Below are positions 35,027 to 43,017 of a stretch of DNA of 58,678 nucleotides, piece after piece. The notes under the pieces were generated by a model that saw only the letters and a list, made by a program, of their open reading frames with translations, had not been told where the DNA came from and did not search any database. The stretch spans positions 1 through 58,678 of the forward strand of contig JARGOD010000022.1 of NCBI GenBank assembly GCA_029210205.1, in the 5' to 3' direction. The stretch is from Verrucomicrobiales bacterium (lineage in GTDB: Bacteria; Verrucomicrobiota; Verrucomicrobiia; Verrucomicrobiales; DEV007). How positions within the stretch are numbered: the first letter of the stretch is position 1; the number at the start of each line of letters is the position of its first letter. The position numbers were made by a program, and so were the translations under genes.

Positions 35027-36535
35027 CTACCCGTCGGCACAGACTTCAAAGGCCTGCTTCAGATCCCTAACCCATTCCTGCATCGCCGCTGATTTCTCTT
35101 CCTGATCGCGAATTCTCAGCAGAAACGAAGGATGAACCGTTGCAAAAAGTCGACCATCGAAAGCTATCTCGCTAGGCCCTATGACTTCGCCCCGCTCTTT
35201 CAGAATTCGAAAGCCGGGACGAATGACGCTTTCGGCAGCGGTATTCCCCATCGTTAGAATCACCCTCGGTTTCACTCGAGCGATCTCTCCAAGCAACCAG
35301 GGACGGCAGGCCTTCATCTCAGCCCTATTTGCTTTATCATGAAGTCGCCTTGGCCCCCGCGCGCCTTTCATTGCTCCGGCTGGTTTCCATTTGAAATGCT
35401 TCACCGCATTCGTGATGTAGATATCGTCGCGCTTCACTCCAAGCTCACCAAGCGCTTCATTTAGTATCCTTCCGGCGGGACCGACAAAAGGACGTCCTGC
35501 GAGATCCTCCTGATCGCCCGGCTGTTCACCGACAATCATTAGTTGAGCCCTTGGATTCCCCTCTCCGAAAACTGTTTGCGTGGCACGATCCCAGAGAGGA
35601 CAGGCCCGACAACACGAAGCGAGATCCTGCATTTCCTCAAGCGTGTCCGGCATCGCGACGGCGTCACTTTCTCTGACCATCGTCGCGGAATTCTGATGAT
35701 GCAGCCGCTGGAGGTAGAGGTTTTTGGGTGCCCGAGTGGGTTCCGTGGATTCTTTTCCAATCATTTCGTCCCGTCGTATCGACGCATCGATCGTGAGTTT
35801 CTGGATGAGTGGAGCTTCGGGAAGATTTTTCCAATATTTGACCGGCATCTCCGCTTGCATCGCCTTCAACTTCAGTCGCGCAGGATTAAAAATGCTCTTG
35901 TAATAGCTTTTCCAAAGTTCTTCCAGCGCGTCACCGTCCGGAGCTTCCTGAGCCGATACACCTTCGGAGAAGCTCAGCTTTTCGCCGTCCCAGTGAACGC
36001 ATTCGTCAGGCGTCAAAATGGACCAATCCATTCCCGTGAAGCGCTTTTTAAAAAACGGAGCGTTGTGACGAACGATGTGATGCATCGGTTCGAACCAGGA
36101 AATAAACTGCTCACGTCCTTCCTCAGATTCTCCGACTTTCCGGAACCTGACAAATGCCCGCATTTTGTGGCAATCACGTCTCACTTCTTTCGCGAGGTAA
36201 GAGGCGCGGCGAACATCATCGTCAGTCGAGACGAAAAGTAGCTGGCGTTCGTTGCCGCGCGTCAAACGCCAGAGGAGGCGATAGAGAAGAGCCCAGCGAT
36301 TCTCGGTTGAATGACAAGCCACGGTTTCAGCAAGAGGAAAGAAAGCCTTGGGTACAGTTAGATTCGACTCGCGAACGCGCAGGGAGGGGGAACCCGCTTC
36401 GCCGAAGAGCTCCTCCTGACCGCTGGACTGATCACTCCAAAGCAAGTCCCCCGGCGCGACACCATTTTCCAGCAATTCGCGAGCCTTGACTCGCCAGGCG
36501 GTAAAGCTTGGCTCTATGGATACTGTCTCAAGCAT
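35027..36535 (-). CDS. UdgX-type uracil-DNA binding protein fused to a TIGR03915-type DNA-metabolism domain
   Basis: 502 residues. Residues about 1-270 are the domain often found before or beside UdgX (RWALLYRLLWRL, CHKMRAFVRFRKV, FISWFEPMHHI, WSILTPDECVHWDG). Residues about 310-500 are a family 4-like uracil-DNA glycosylase with CCRACPLW (iron-sulfur Cys), GEQPGDQEDLAGRPFVGPAG, and the UdgX-type loop GPRRLHDKAN whose His (about 399) corresponds to the residue that in mycobacterial UdgX bonds covalently to the abasic site. Hence it likely binds uracil-DNA covalently or excises uracil in repair. The gene encoding its usual radical-SAM partner ends 48 bases upstream of its start. Confidence 0.92.
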   Translation of the reverse strand: MLETVSIEPSFTAWRVKARELLENGVAPGDLLWSDQSSGQEELFGEAGSPSLRVRESNLTVPKAFFPLAETVACHSTENRWALLYRLLWRLTRGNERQLLFVSTDDDVRRASYLAKEVRRDCHKMRAFVRFRKVGESEEGREQFISWFEPMHHIVRHNAPFFKKRFTGMDWSILTPDECVHWDGEKLSFSEGVSAQEAPDGDALEELWKSYYKSIFNPARLKLKAMQAEMPVKYWKNLPEAPLIQKLTIDASIRRDEMIGKESTEPTRAPKNLYLQRLHHQNSATMVRESDAVAMPDTLEEMQDLASCCRACPLWDRATQTVFGEGNPRAQLMIVGEQPGDQEDLAGRPFVGPAGRILNEALGELGVKRDDIYITNAVKHFKWKPAGAMKGARGPRRLHDKANRAEMKACRPWLLGEIARVKPRVILTMGNTAAESVIRPGFRILKERGEVIGPSEIAFDGRLFATVHPSFLLRIRDQEEKSAAMQEWVRDLKQAFEVCADG

Positions 36536-36583
36536 TAACTTGTTCGGCAGTCTAAACAGTTTTCGTTACTCGATTTTCCCCGC

Positions 36584-37870
36584 CTATACCTCGCCCGTCA
36601 GCGCACTCTGTTTCACTGCTGTAAAATCGAACTCCAACTGCTCGGGCGGCGGAGCAAACCGCGCACGCAACCGATCACTGTCGAGGCCCATGCCCGCGGG
36701 ATGGTGATCGGTAGTGATGATGAACGGGAGGCACTTCTTGATACTCACGCGAAGTTTCACGAGATCGTCGAGACGAACACGACTCCAGCGTCGCAACTGC
36801 ACGATACGATCCACGGTTCGGACCCCCAACCCGGGAATTCGCAGCAATTGCTCCCGAGTCGCTCGATTTAGATCAAGCGGAAACTCCTCACGGTGACGCA
36901 AGGCCCACGAAAGTTTCGGATCGAGATCAAGGTCGAGCCGGCCTTCCATCGCCCCTTCTTTCGGCGTCAGCTCGCCAACTTGAAACCCGTAAAATCGCAA
37001 AAGCCAATCGGCCTGGTAGAGACGGTGCTCACGAAGAAGAGGCGGGGACTTTAACGGGAGGATCGAAGAGGACGAGGGGATCGGGCTGAAGGCGGAGTAG
37101 TAAACGCGATTCAATCGATAACTGCGATAAAGAAGATCCGACCGGTTCAGGATCGTCTCGTCATTCGAGCGGTCCGCTCCAACGATCATCTGGGTGCTCT
37201 GACCCGAGGCGTAGATCTTAGGCGTTTTCCCGGCAACCTTGCGACGATCTTTCCGCTCCTCCTTCCCGACCTGAATGCGATTACGGATGCCTCCCATCGC
37301 TTCCTGAGTGCGGCGGAGGTCTTTCTCCGGAGCAAGTTCACGCAGTCCTTCCTCGCTCGGCAGCTCGATATTGATGCTGATCCGGTCGGCGTATTTCCCC
37401 GCTTCTTCGATAAGCGCCTGAGAGGCTTCCGGAATCGTCTTGAGGTGGATATATCCTCGAAAATCGTGCTTCTCCCGTAACTCCCGCGCCACGCGAATGA
37501 CCTGCTCCATCGTAAAATCGGCATCACGGACAATTCCGCTGCTGAGAAAAAGCCCCTCGATGTAATTTCGCTTATAAAAATCGAGGGTGAGTTTCACGGC
37601 TTCCTCAGGCGTCATGCGGGCACGCTGAACATCCGAAGAACGCCGGTTGATGCAATAGTGGCAGTCGTATATACAGACGTTCGTGAGGAGGATTTTCAGC
37701 AGAGAAATGCACCGGCCGTCCGGAGCGTAGGAATGGCAAATCCCCGTCCCGCCCGCCGAACCGACTCCGGTCCCGTTCGATGAATCACGACGCTTTGCGC
37801 CCGAACTCGCGCAGGAGGCGTCGTATTTCGCAGCGTCAGCTAAGATTTCGAGTTTCTTTTGCAGATCCAT
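36584..37870 (-). CDS. radical SAM DNA modification/repair protein (TIGR03916-type)
   Basis: 428 residues. The iron-sulfur motif is CIYDCHYC (Cys66, Cys70, Cys73), followed by a SAM TIM barrel (GLFLSSGIVRDAD, RGYIHLKTIPEAS, RISINIELPSEEGL). Residues about 225-250 hold STQMIVGADRSND. The C-terminus has helix-hairpin-helix DNA-binding elements (LLRIPGLGVRTVDRIVQLRR), consistent with action on DNA. The family is conserved beside UdgX/TIGR03915 proteins and its reaction is not established. It is the upstream gene of the pair on the minus strand. Confidence 0.93.
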   Translation of the reverse strand: MDLQKKLEILADAAKYDASCASSGAKRRDSSNGTGVGSAGGTGICHSYAPDGRCISLLKILLTNVCIYDCHYCINRRSSDVQRARMTPEEAVKLTLDFYKRNYIEGLFLSSGIVRDADFTMEQVIRVARELREKHDFRGYIHLKTIPEASQALIEEAGKYADRISINIELPSEEGLRELAPEKDLRRTQEAMGGIRNRIQVGKEERKDRRKVAGKTPKIYASGQSTQMIVGADRSNDETILNRSDLLYRSYRLNRVYYSAFSPIPSSSSILPLKSPPLLREHRLYQADWLLRFYGFQVGELTPKEGAMEGRLDLDLDPKLSWALRHREEFPLDLNRATREQLLRIPGLGVRTVDRIVQLRRWSRVRLDDLVKLRVSIKKCLPFIITTDHHPAGMGLDSDRLRARFAPPPEQLEFDFTAVKQSALTGEV

Positions 37871-37940
37871 TTAAATGTAATTACGAACACTATTCAAAAG
37901 ATGACTCTTTTCAACTCCTAAAGATTGGTTAAGCTTCGCA

Positions 37941-38675
37941 ATGGTCCATCATGAAAAGGTCGCCACTGCGATCATCGGAATCGATCTCGCGTGGGGAGAG
38001 AAGAATCCTGATGGGGTCACTGTGCTATCTTTTCCGGATGGAGTGGCTGAAAATCCCACCCATCTCTCAACCGAACTCACCCGCGGTGATGATGATCTGT
38101 TCGACGCGCTGGAGCCTTTCCTGACATTGGAGCGCGTCATGGTTGCAATCGATGCCCCGACCATTTGCCGCAGCGACGAGGGCTCCCGTCCCGTCGACAA
38201 AGAATGCACGCGCCTCTTTGGTCGCTTCGAAGCAGGATGCCATCCCGTAAATCGTCGACTCTGCGTTCGTCCATTTCGAGTCGCGGAAGCGTTTCAGCAG
38301 CGTGGCTTTGCGTTGACCACCGATACCGACACGCCGCGTTTCGTGACCGAGGTCTATCCCCATCCGGCGACGATTCGCCTTTTCGGTTTGGAAAAGACGA
38401 TCAAGTATAAAAAAGGCAAGGTCACTGAAAAGCGCGCTGAGTTTTCCCGTTATCAGGACCACCTTGCCGACTACCTCAGCCACGAGATGCCCTGGCTCGC
38501 GAATTCGGAGCCTCACTGTGAGCTTCTCACCCTCCCGTGGAAAAAACCCATCGAGGATCAGGTCGACTCGATGCTCTGCGCCGCGATCGCCTATCGGCAT
38601 TTGAAGTATCATGGCAAGAAGAGTCAGATTCTTGGTGATGACTCTGACGGCCACATGCTGATTCCGACAGTGTAG
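37941..38675 (+). CDS. DUF429 family protein (predicted RNase H-like fold)
   Basis: 244 residues: IGIDLAWGEKNPDGV at the N-terminus carries the acidic residue expected of the RNase H-like fold, followed by VMVAIDAPTICRSDEGSRPVD, FVTEVYPHPATIRLFG and a C-terminal EDQVDSMLCAAIAYRH with conserved Asp. DUF429 proteins are predicted nucleases; no substrate is known. It lies next to the UdgX/radical-SAM pair but is divergent, with 70 bases between starts. The intergenic space has no clear dyad. Confidence 0.88.
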   Translation: MVHHEKVATAIIGIDLAWGEKNPDGVTVLSFPDGVAENPTHLSTELTRGDDDLFDALEPFLTLERVMVAIDAPTICRSDEGSRPVDKECTRLFGRFEAGCHPVNRRLCVRPFRVAEAFQQRGFALTTDTDTPRFVTEVYPHPATIRLFGLEKTIKYKKGKVTEKRAEFSRYQDHLADYLSHEMPWLANSEPHCELLTLPWKKPIEDQVDSMLCAAIAYRHLKYHGKKSQILGDDSDGHMLIPTV

Positions 38676-38917
38676 CAAAGGAAACCTGAATCGCCGGAGC
38701 AGAGGCTCTGCAGGAATAACCACAGAAGACGCGGAATACACTGAAAGGATTTTGAGTATTATTATCCTCTCCCTGTTTCAGTGTGTTCTGTGTTTTCCGT
38801 GGTCAAAAATCAATGCCCAGGCCAGCCCGCCGGAACTCTTGGCAAGTTCCGCTACGCATCTGAATTTTCCCAAATGACGACACATTCATTTGATTCGCCC
38901 GACGTAACCTGCTCCGA
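38676..38917. repeat. 242-base intergenic region with long hairpin element
   Basis: Two 29-base arms, 38718-38746 and 38776-38804, pair with six mismatched or G-U positions, and an inner AGGAT/ATCCT stem (38746-38750, 38764-38768) extends the hairpin. Left arm: AACCACAGAAGACGCGGAAT, then ACACTGAAA. The mismatches are all transitions, so pairing is kept. No gene is seen. It may be a REP/MITE-type repeat or a terminator. Confidence 0.7.
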
Positions 38918-40297
38918 ATGCAGAACGACACCTTTCAGCAACGCTCTACGATCCAGGCTCCGGTCGACGAACTTCGCGACTGGCACTTTCGCGAGGGCGC
39001 TTTTCTCCGACTGAACCCGCCGTGGGAAAAAGCCGAAGTCGTCGAATCGTTCTCTGAGCTCAAAGATGGCGCGCGAGCCATCATCGAGGTAGGCATGGGC
39101 CCCCTCAAGCAACGCTGGATCGCCGACCACGAGGTGATCGACGAGGGGTTCATCGACCGGCAAGTCTCAGGCCCCTTCGCGAGTTGGGAACACCGCCATC
39201 TCTTCAAGGCGTTAGACGAAACCAGCAGCCAACTCACGGATTCCATCCAGTATCGACTCCCGCTCGGCATTCTTGGCAGGATCTTTGGCACTCCGCTCGT
39301 CCGACCCAAACTTGAGCGCATGTTTCGCTATCGACACGATGTCACCAAAGCCGACCTCGAACGTCGCATACAGAATCCACCACCCCGCTCGCTTTCGGTT
39401 CTCATGACGGGCGCCACCGGCTTGATCGGACAGGTCCTGACCGGCTACCTGCAGACTCAGGGTCACACCGTGCACCCCGTCACTCGATCACCAAAACAGG
39501 AGAGTGACATTCGCTGGGATCCGGAGAAACAGGAAATCGAAATGCCTGAAAATCTCGCCATCGATGCCGTCATCCACCTCGCCGGAGAAAACGTCGGCGC
39601 CGGTCGGTGGTCGGCGGAGACGAAACGCCGCATCATGGAAAGTCGGCGGCTCGGCACTCGCCTGATCGCCGAGACGATCGCCAAGCTGCCGAACCCACCG
39701 TCCGTCCTCGTCAGCGCCTCCGGGTCAGGCTTTTATCCGCACGACGGTCAAACGCATGACGAAACCGGTCCAAAAGGCGACCACTATCTCGCTGATGTCT
39801 GCGAAGTCTGGGAGTCGGAAACGGAGCCTGCCCGCGCCGCAGGCATCCGCGTTGTCACCCCGCGTATCGGCGTCGTCCTCACGCCTGCCGGAGGCGCGTT
39901 GAAAAAACTGGCACCACTCTTCCTCGCAGGGCTCGGGGGACCGATCGGAGACGGAAGTCATCACCTTTCATGGATCAGCATCGATGACGTTGTCGACGTC
40001 ATGCATCGCGCGCTTTTTGAAACGACGTGGGAAGGCCCCCTCAACTTGACAGCCCCTGACATTGTCACCAACCGTGAGTTCACCACTGCTCTAGCAAAGG
40101 CATTGAACCGGCCGGCCTTTCTCCCTGCACCGGCTTTCGCTCTGAAACTCGCTTTTGGCGAAATGGCCGAGGAAACGATTCTTGCCGACATTGCCGTGAC
40201 CCCTGCCAAGCTCCAGTCACTGGGCTACGAGTTTCGACATCCTGATTTGACCTCGGCTCTTTCCCACGTATTGGGACGTCAGGTATTCTCGTCATGA
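38918..40297 (+). CDS. TIGR01777 epimerase with N-terminal SRPBCC domain
   Basis: 459 residues. Residues about 1-150 are an SRPBCC/START-like lipid-binding domain (QRSTIQAPVDELRDWHFREG, WIADHEVIDEGF). Residues about 158-455 are an extended SDR/NAD-binding epimerase: LMTGATGLIGQVL, VIHLAGENVGAGRW, SASGSGFYP and a late LSWISIDDVVDVM, all typical for TIGR01777. The fused form is common. The substrate is unknown. The gene ends ATGA-coupled to the FAD oxidoreductase. Confidence 0.93.
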   Translation: MQNDTFQQRSTIQAPVDELRDWHFREGAFLRLNPPWEKAEVVESFSELKDGARAIIEVGMGPLKQRWIADHEVIDEGFIDRQVSGPFASWEHRHLFKALDETSSQLTDSIQYRLPLGILGRIFGTPLVRPKLERMFRYRHDVTKADLERRIQNPPPRSLSVLMTGATGLIGQVLTGYLQTQGHTVHPVTRSPKQESDIRWDPEKQEIEMPENLAIDAVIHLAGENVGAGRWSAETKRRIMESRRLGTRLIAETIAKLPNPPSVLVSASGSGFYPHDGQTHDETGPKGDHYLADVCEVWESETEPARAAGIRVVTPRIGVVLTPAGGALKKLAPLFLAGLGGPIGDGSHHLSWISIDDVVDVMHRALFETTWEGPLNLTAPDIVTNREFTTALAKALNRPAFLPAPAFALKLAFGEMAEETILADIAVTPAKLQSLGYEFRHPDLTSALSHVLGRQVFSS

Positions 40298-41532
40298 ATT
40301 CTCTCGCTTCACCGGAAACTGTTATCATCGGAGCCGGTCTTGCCGGTCTCAGTTGTGCGGTGCGTCTCCACGAAGCCGGGCGCGATGTCACGATCCTTGA
40401 AGCTTCCGACGGCATCGGCGGGCGCGTTCGGACCGATCAACACGAAGGATTCCTTCTCGACCGCGGGTTCCAAGTCTACCTCGATGCCTATCCGGAGGCG
40501 GGCGATTTCCTCGATCTTGAAGCGCTCGACCTCCGATCTTTCGAGCCGGGTGCCCTCGTCTGGAAGAAGGGAAAACTGCGCCCGGTCATGGATGTCTTCC
40601 GGCGCCCATCGACACTCTTCTCCTCCGCCCTCGCACCGATCGGGAACGTCTTCGACAAACTACTCGTCGCGAAACTCCGGTTTCACCTCATGCGGAAGCC
40701 TGTCGACGAAATCTGGACCACCCCTCAGCAGACCACCGGCGACTACCTCCGCCAGTTCGGATTTTCGGAACGAATGATCGATGATTTTTTCCGCGGCTTT
40801 TACGGAGGCATTTTCCTTGAAGACCTGCTCGTCACCTCGAGCCGGATTTTCGAGTTCACCTTCAAGATGTTCTCGCTCGGAGCCGCCACATTGCCGGCCA
40901 AGGGCATGCAGGAAATCCCCGCCCAGATCGCGAGTCGACTGCCTGAGGGAGCAATCCAGCTGAACTCGTCGGTCACTGCTCTGGCAGAAGGCTCGGTCGA
41001 AACCGGAAACGAGACGCTCTCGCCTGAGCACATTGTCCTCGCCACGGACGGCTCGGTCGCTGCCGAACTTCTTACCGGATCGCCGGAGCCAAAATGGAAC
41101 AGCACCGCCTGCCTCTACTTTGCCGCCGACGAGCCACCGTGGACAGAACCGGTCATCGCACTCAAGGGGGACCGCCCAGGACTGATCAACAACTGCTGCG
41201 TTCCATCCGTCATTTCAAGCGACTACGCGCCTGATGGGAGAACGCTCATTTCGGTGTCCGTGTTAGGCGACCATCGGGAGAACGACGACCTCAAGAGCGA
41301 AGTCCAGACAGAATTAGTCGACTGGTTCGGAGAGAAAGCCAGGTCCTGGGAGCCGCTACGCACCGAACACATTCGCAAGGCGCTGCCGATCGATCCTCCG
41401 GGGCACTTGGAGAAGCCCTCTGTTCAGGATTCCATCTACCGCTGCGGAGACTTCACCACCAGTGGTTCCATCGAAGGCGCGATCATCTCCGGGTTGCAAA
41501 CCGCCGATCAAATTCTTTCGGCTCATGACTAG
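40294..41532 (+). CDS. FAD-dependent amine oxidase/phytoene-desaturase-like oxidoreductase
   Basis: 412 residues. N-terminal dinucleotide motif VIIGAGLAGLSCAVRLHEAG (residues about 11-30), ILEASDGIGGRVRTD, and a C-terminal FAD segment YRCGDFTTSGSIEGAIISGLQ. The layout is that of flavin amine oxidases and carotenoid desaturases; the enzyme likely oxidises a lipid or amine. ATGA overlap with the TIGR01777 gene links them in one operon, and the DUF3253 gene overlaps its last eight bases. Confidence 0.92.
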   Translation: MNSLASPETVIIGAGLAGLSCAVRLHEAGRDVTILEASDGIGGRVRTDQHEGFLLDRGFQVYLDAYPEAGDFLDLEALDLRSFEPGALVWKKGKLRPVMDVFRRPSTLFSSALAPIGNVFDKLLVAKLRFHLMRKPVDEIWTTPQQTTGDYLRQFGFSERMIDDFFRGFYGGIFLEDLLVTSSRIFEFTFKMFSLGAATLPAKGMQEIPAQIASRLPEGAIQLNSSVTALAEGSVETGNETLSPEHIVLATDGSVAAELLTGSPEPKWNSTACLYFAADEPPWTEPVIALKGDRPGLINNCCVPSVISSDYAPDGRTLISVSVLGDHRENDDLKSEVQTELVDWFGEKARSWEPLRTEHIRKALPIDPPGHLEKPSVQDSIYRCGDFTTSGSIEGAIISGLQTADQILSAHD

Positions 41533-41776
41533 GCAGGAAGTAACCCTACAGGAGACAATCATGACACTACTCGAAGCTCGGGCTCCCGGGAAAACGATCT
41601 GCCCCAGCGAAGCCGCCAGAAAAGCATTCCCCGACGAGTGGCGGGACCACATGGAGACCACCCGCCAGGTCGCGATCCAACTGGTCGATCTTGGTGAGTT
41701 GGAAATTTGTCAGGGCGGAAAGGTGATCGATTTTCAAAACTTCAGCGGTCCAATTCGTTTGAGAAAACGCAACTGA
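41525..41776 (+). CDS. DUF3253 family protein
   Basis: 83 residues from ATG 41525. GKTICPSEAARKAFPDEWRDHM and AIQLVDLGELEICQGGKVID (both in part) match DUF3253, small winged-helix-like proteins of unknown role. The ATG at 41561 has a better Shine-Dalgarno (AGGAGA seven bases ahead) and would give 71 residues; I kept 41525 because the family helix starts before 41561. It overlaps the oxidoreductase stop by eight bases. Confidence 0.85.
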   Translation: MTRQEVTLQETIMTLLEARAPGKTICPSEAARKAFPDEWRDHMETTRQVAIQLVDLGELEICQGGKVIDFQNFSGPIRLRKRN

Positions 41777-41779
41777 GGC

Positions 41780-41848
41780 TGGAGTGAGGCCTTTAGGCCT
41801 TCCCCATGCATTCGACCGGCTACCGAAAGGCCTGAAGGCCTCACTCCA
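41780..41848. repeat. long inverted repeat, possible bidirectional terminator
   Basis: Two 22-base arms (41780-41801 and 41827-41848) match at 21 of 22 positions; the only difference is a G-U type pair. Each arm contains AGGCCT and GGCCTT-type units (TGGAGTGAGGCCTTTAGGCC at the left). The 25-base loop has no gene. It lies between the convergent DUF3253 and YHS genes, so it may end both transcripts, though no T-tract follows. Confidence 0.75.
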
Positions 41849-41913
41849 ACGCCAAAATATCCGACCCACTCGACGCGGGGCGGATATTTCGAAGATGGAG
41901 TTCCGGTTGGCGA

Positions 41914-42360
41914 TCAGCCCTGGTGAGCAAGATCGACCCACTTTTCGTCAGCCTTCTCGATGTTTTTCTCGAGATCCTTGTTGAAGGTCTTGTTCACCTC
42001 CTTGTTCAAGTTCAGGTAGAGCTTCCCGTCAAGAATCTGCCAGGTATCAATTTCCACCGGAAGGAGCTTTCCCTTGGTGACTCCGAAAGCGCAGTAGCCA
42101 CCGTACTGAGGAGCGTAGGCTTCAGGGTCTTTTTGAAAGGCATCGCGGCTGTCCTCGGAAGCGAAGTGGTAGGTAGCCCCGTGATAGTCGGCCGTGATTT
42201 CGGAATTACCCGGGACAGGCATTCCTTTGGTGAAGAATGCGACCGGATCGTGACCTTCGAGGGCGACGCCGGTGTTCTCAGCGACGTTGACAGGATGATC
42301 AGCAAGAACACCAAAGGTAAGGAGCAGTGGTGTGATCGCAGCGAAGAGGATGGTTTTCAT
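41914..42360 (-). CDS. exported YHS-domain protein
   Basis: 148 residues with a signal peptide (MKTILFAAITPLLLTFGVLA). The YHS-like domain spans about 35-100: GVALEGHDPVAFFTKG, ATYHFASEDSRDAFQKDPEAYAPQYGGYCAFGV (in part). YHS proteins bind metals or form small periplasmic modules; the Cys and Tyr-Gly-Gly-Tyr pattern is visible. The C-terminus is basic helical. Role unknown. Confidence 0.88.
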   Translation of the reverse strand: MKTILFAAITPLLLTFGVLADHPVNVAENTGVALEGHDPVAFFTKGMPVPGNSEITADYHGATYHFASEDSRDAFQKDPEAYAPQYGGYCAFGVTKGKLLPVEIDTWQILDGKLYLNLNKEVNKTFNKDLEKNIEKADEKWVDLAHQG

Positions 42361-42454
42361 ATTGTGATGTAGTTGGTATTTGTTCTTTTGTTTGGTAAAT
42401 CAACGTGCCGGAAGGGCAGCGCTGAGGTAAGTGACGCCGCCTCTGAACATACCT

Positions 42455-42474
42455 AACAGACAAAGTTGTCTGTT
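42455..42474. promoter_or_regulatory. perfect 20-base palindrome in a divergent intergenic region
   Basis: AACAGACAA (42455-42463), AG, TTGTCTGTT (42466-42474): nine perfect base pairs around an AG centre. It lies between the divergent YHS gene (start 42360) and SUKH gene (start 42509). The half-site resembles TetR-family operators. A run of T follows on the plus strand, so a terminator is the less likely alternative. Confidence 0.5.
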
Positions 42475-42508
42475 TTTGAAAAAAGACTCAATCTCAGGTT
42501 CCCAGCTC

Positions 42509-42934
42509 ATGAACTCCATTCTTTGGAAACCCCACATCATCTCCCTGACGGAAGGCAAGGCAGCCCGCGAGCGAAAGTGCGATGCATCTTTCTTCCCACC
42601 CGTTCAGGAAGCTGCTCTCTCCAGCTGGGAAAGTGATCACGACCTCACCCTGCCCGATGAGATCCGTTCCTTTGTCCTGCAGTCCGACGGCCTCGAAGCG
42701 CAACGTGGCGAGATCTGGCCGGTCCTTCCCATGCTCCAATGGGACGTGATTCGCGACGAGTGCCTCGCGCCTCATCCATGGATCAAATTCGGAGAGACCG
42801 AAGAATTCGTTTACCTGCTTTCACTCGGGCACAGCCCTTCGATCTATCGCCATGCCCGCTTCGGGTCCGATGAGGAATTTTTCGCGCCCGGCTTAGGTCG
42901 ATATCTGGAGAAAATCTTCCGTGGAGAGGGCTGA
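42509..42934 (+). CDS. SMI1/KNR4 (SUKH)-like protein
   Basis: 141 residues from ATG 42509. DHDLTLPDEIRSFVLQSDG, FVYLLSLGHSPSIYRHARFG and FFAPGLGRYLEKIF follow the SUKH pattern (helix LPxxlrxFlxxxDG, then strands). SUKH proteins often act as immunity proteins or in cell-surface regulation; here no toxin gene is adjacent, so a housekeeping paralogue is likely. Confidence 0.75.
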   Translation: MNSILWKPHIISLTEGKAARERKCDASFFPPVQEAALSSWESDHDLTLPDEIRSFVLQSDGLEAQRGEIWPVLPMLQWDVIRDECLAPHPWIKFGETEEFVYLLSLGHSPSIYRHARFGSDEEFFAPGLGRYLEKIFRGEG

Positions 42935-42971
42935 GTCACTGCCGGAAAGACGTCATCTCAAAATCCTCAAA

Positions 42972-42990
42972 AAACGTTGCGCAAACGTTT
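42972..42990. promoter_or_regulatory. LacI/GntR-like operator upstream of the sugar-uptake operon
   Basis: AAACGTT (42972-42978) and AACGTTT (42984-42990) are inverted around GCGCA. This AACGTT-GCGC-AACGTT-type dyad is characteristic of LacI-family repressor sites that control sugar operons. It lies 27 bases before the ATG at 43018. The cognate regulator is not in the window. Confidence 0.65.
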
Positions 42991-43017
42991 GTTTTCGATC
43001 ATCCTGCGGCTCTCACC

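Noticed and set aside
35543..36241. 232-codon open frame on the plus strand
   Set aside because: Antisense to the UdgX fusion; no plausible protein features.
38067..38741. 224-codon open frame on the minus strand
   Set aside because: Antisense to the DUF429 gene; no start site or motif support.
42509..42934. Immunity gene of a polymorphic toxin system
   Set aside because: SUKH-like fold only; no toxin, secretion or Rhs gene lies nearby.
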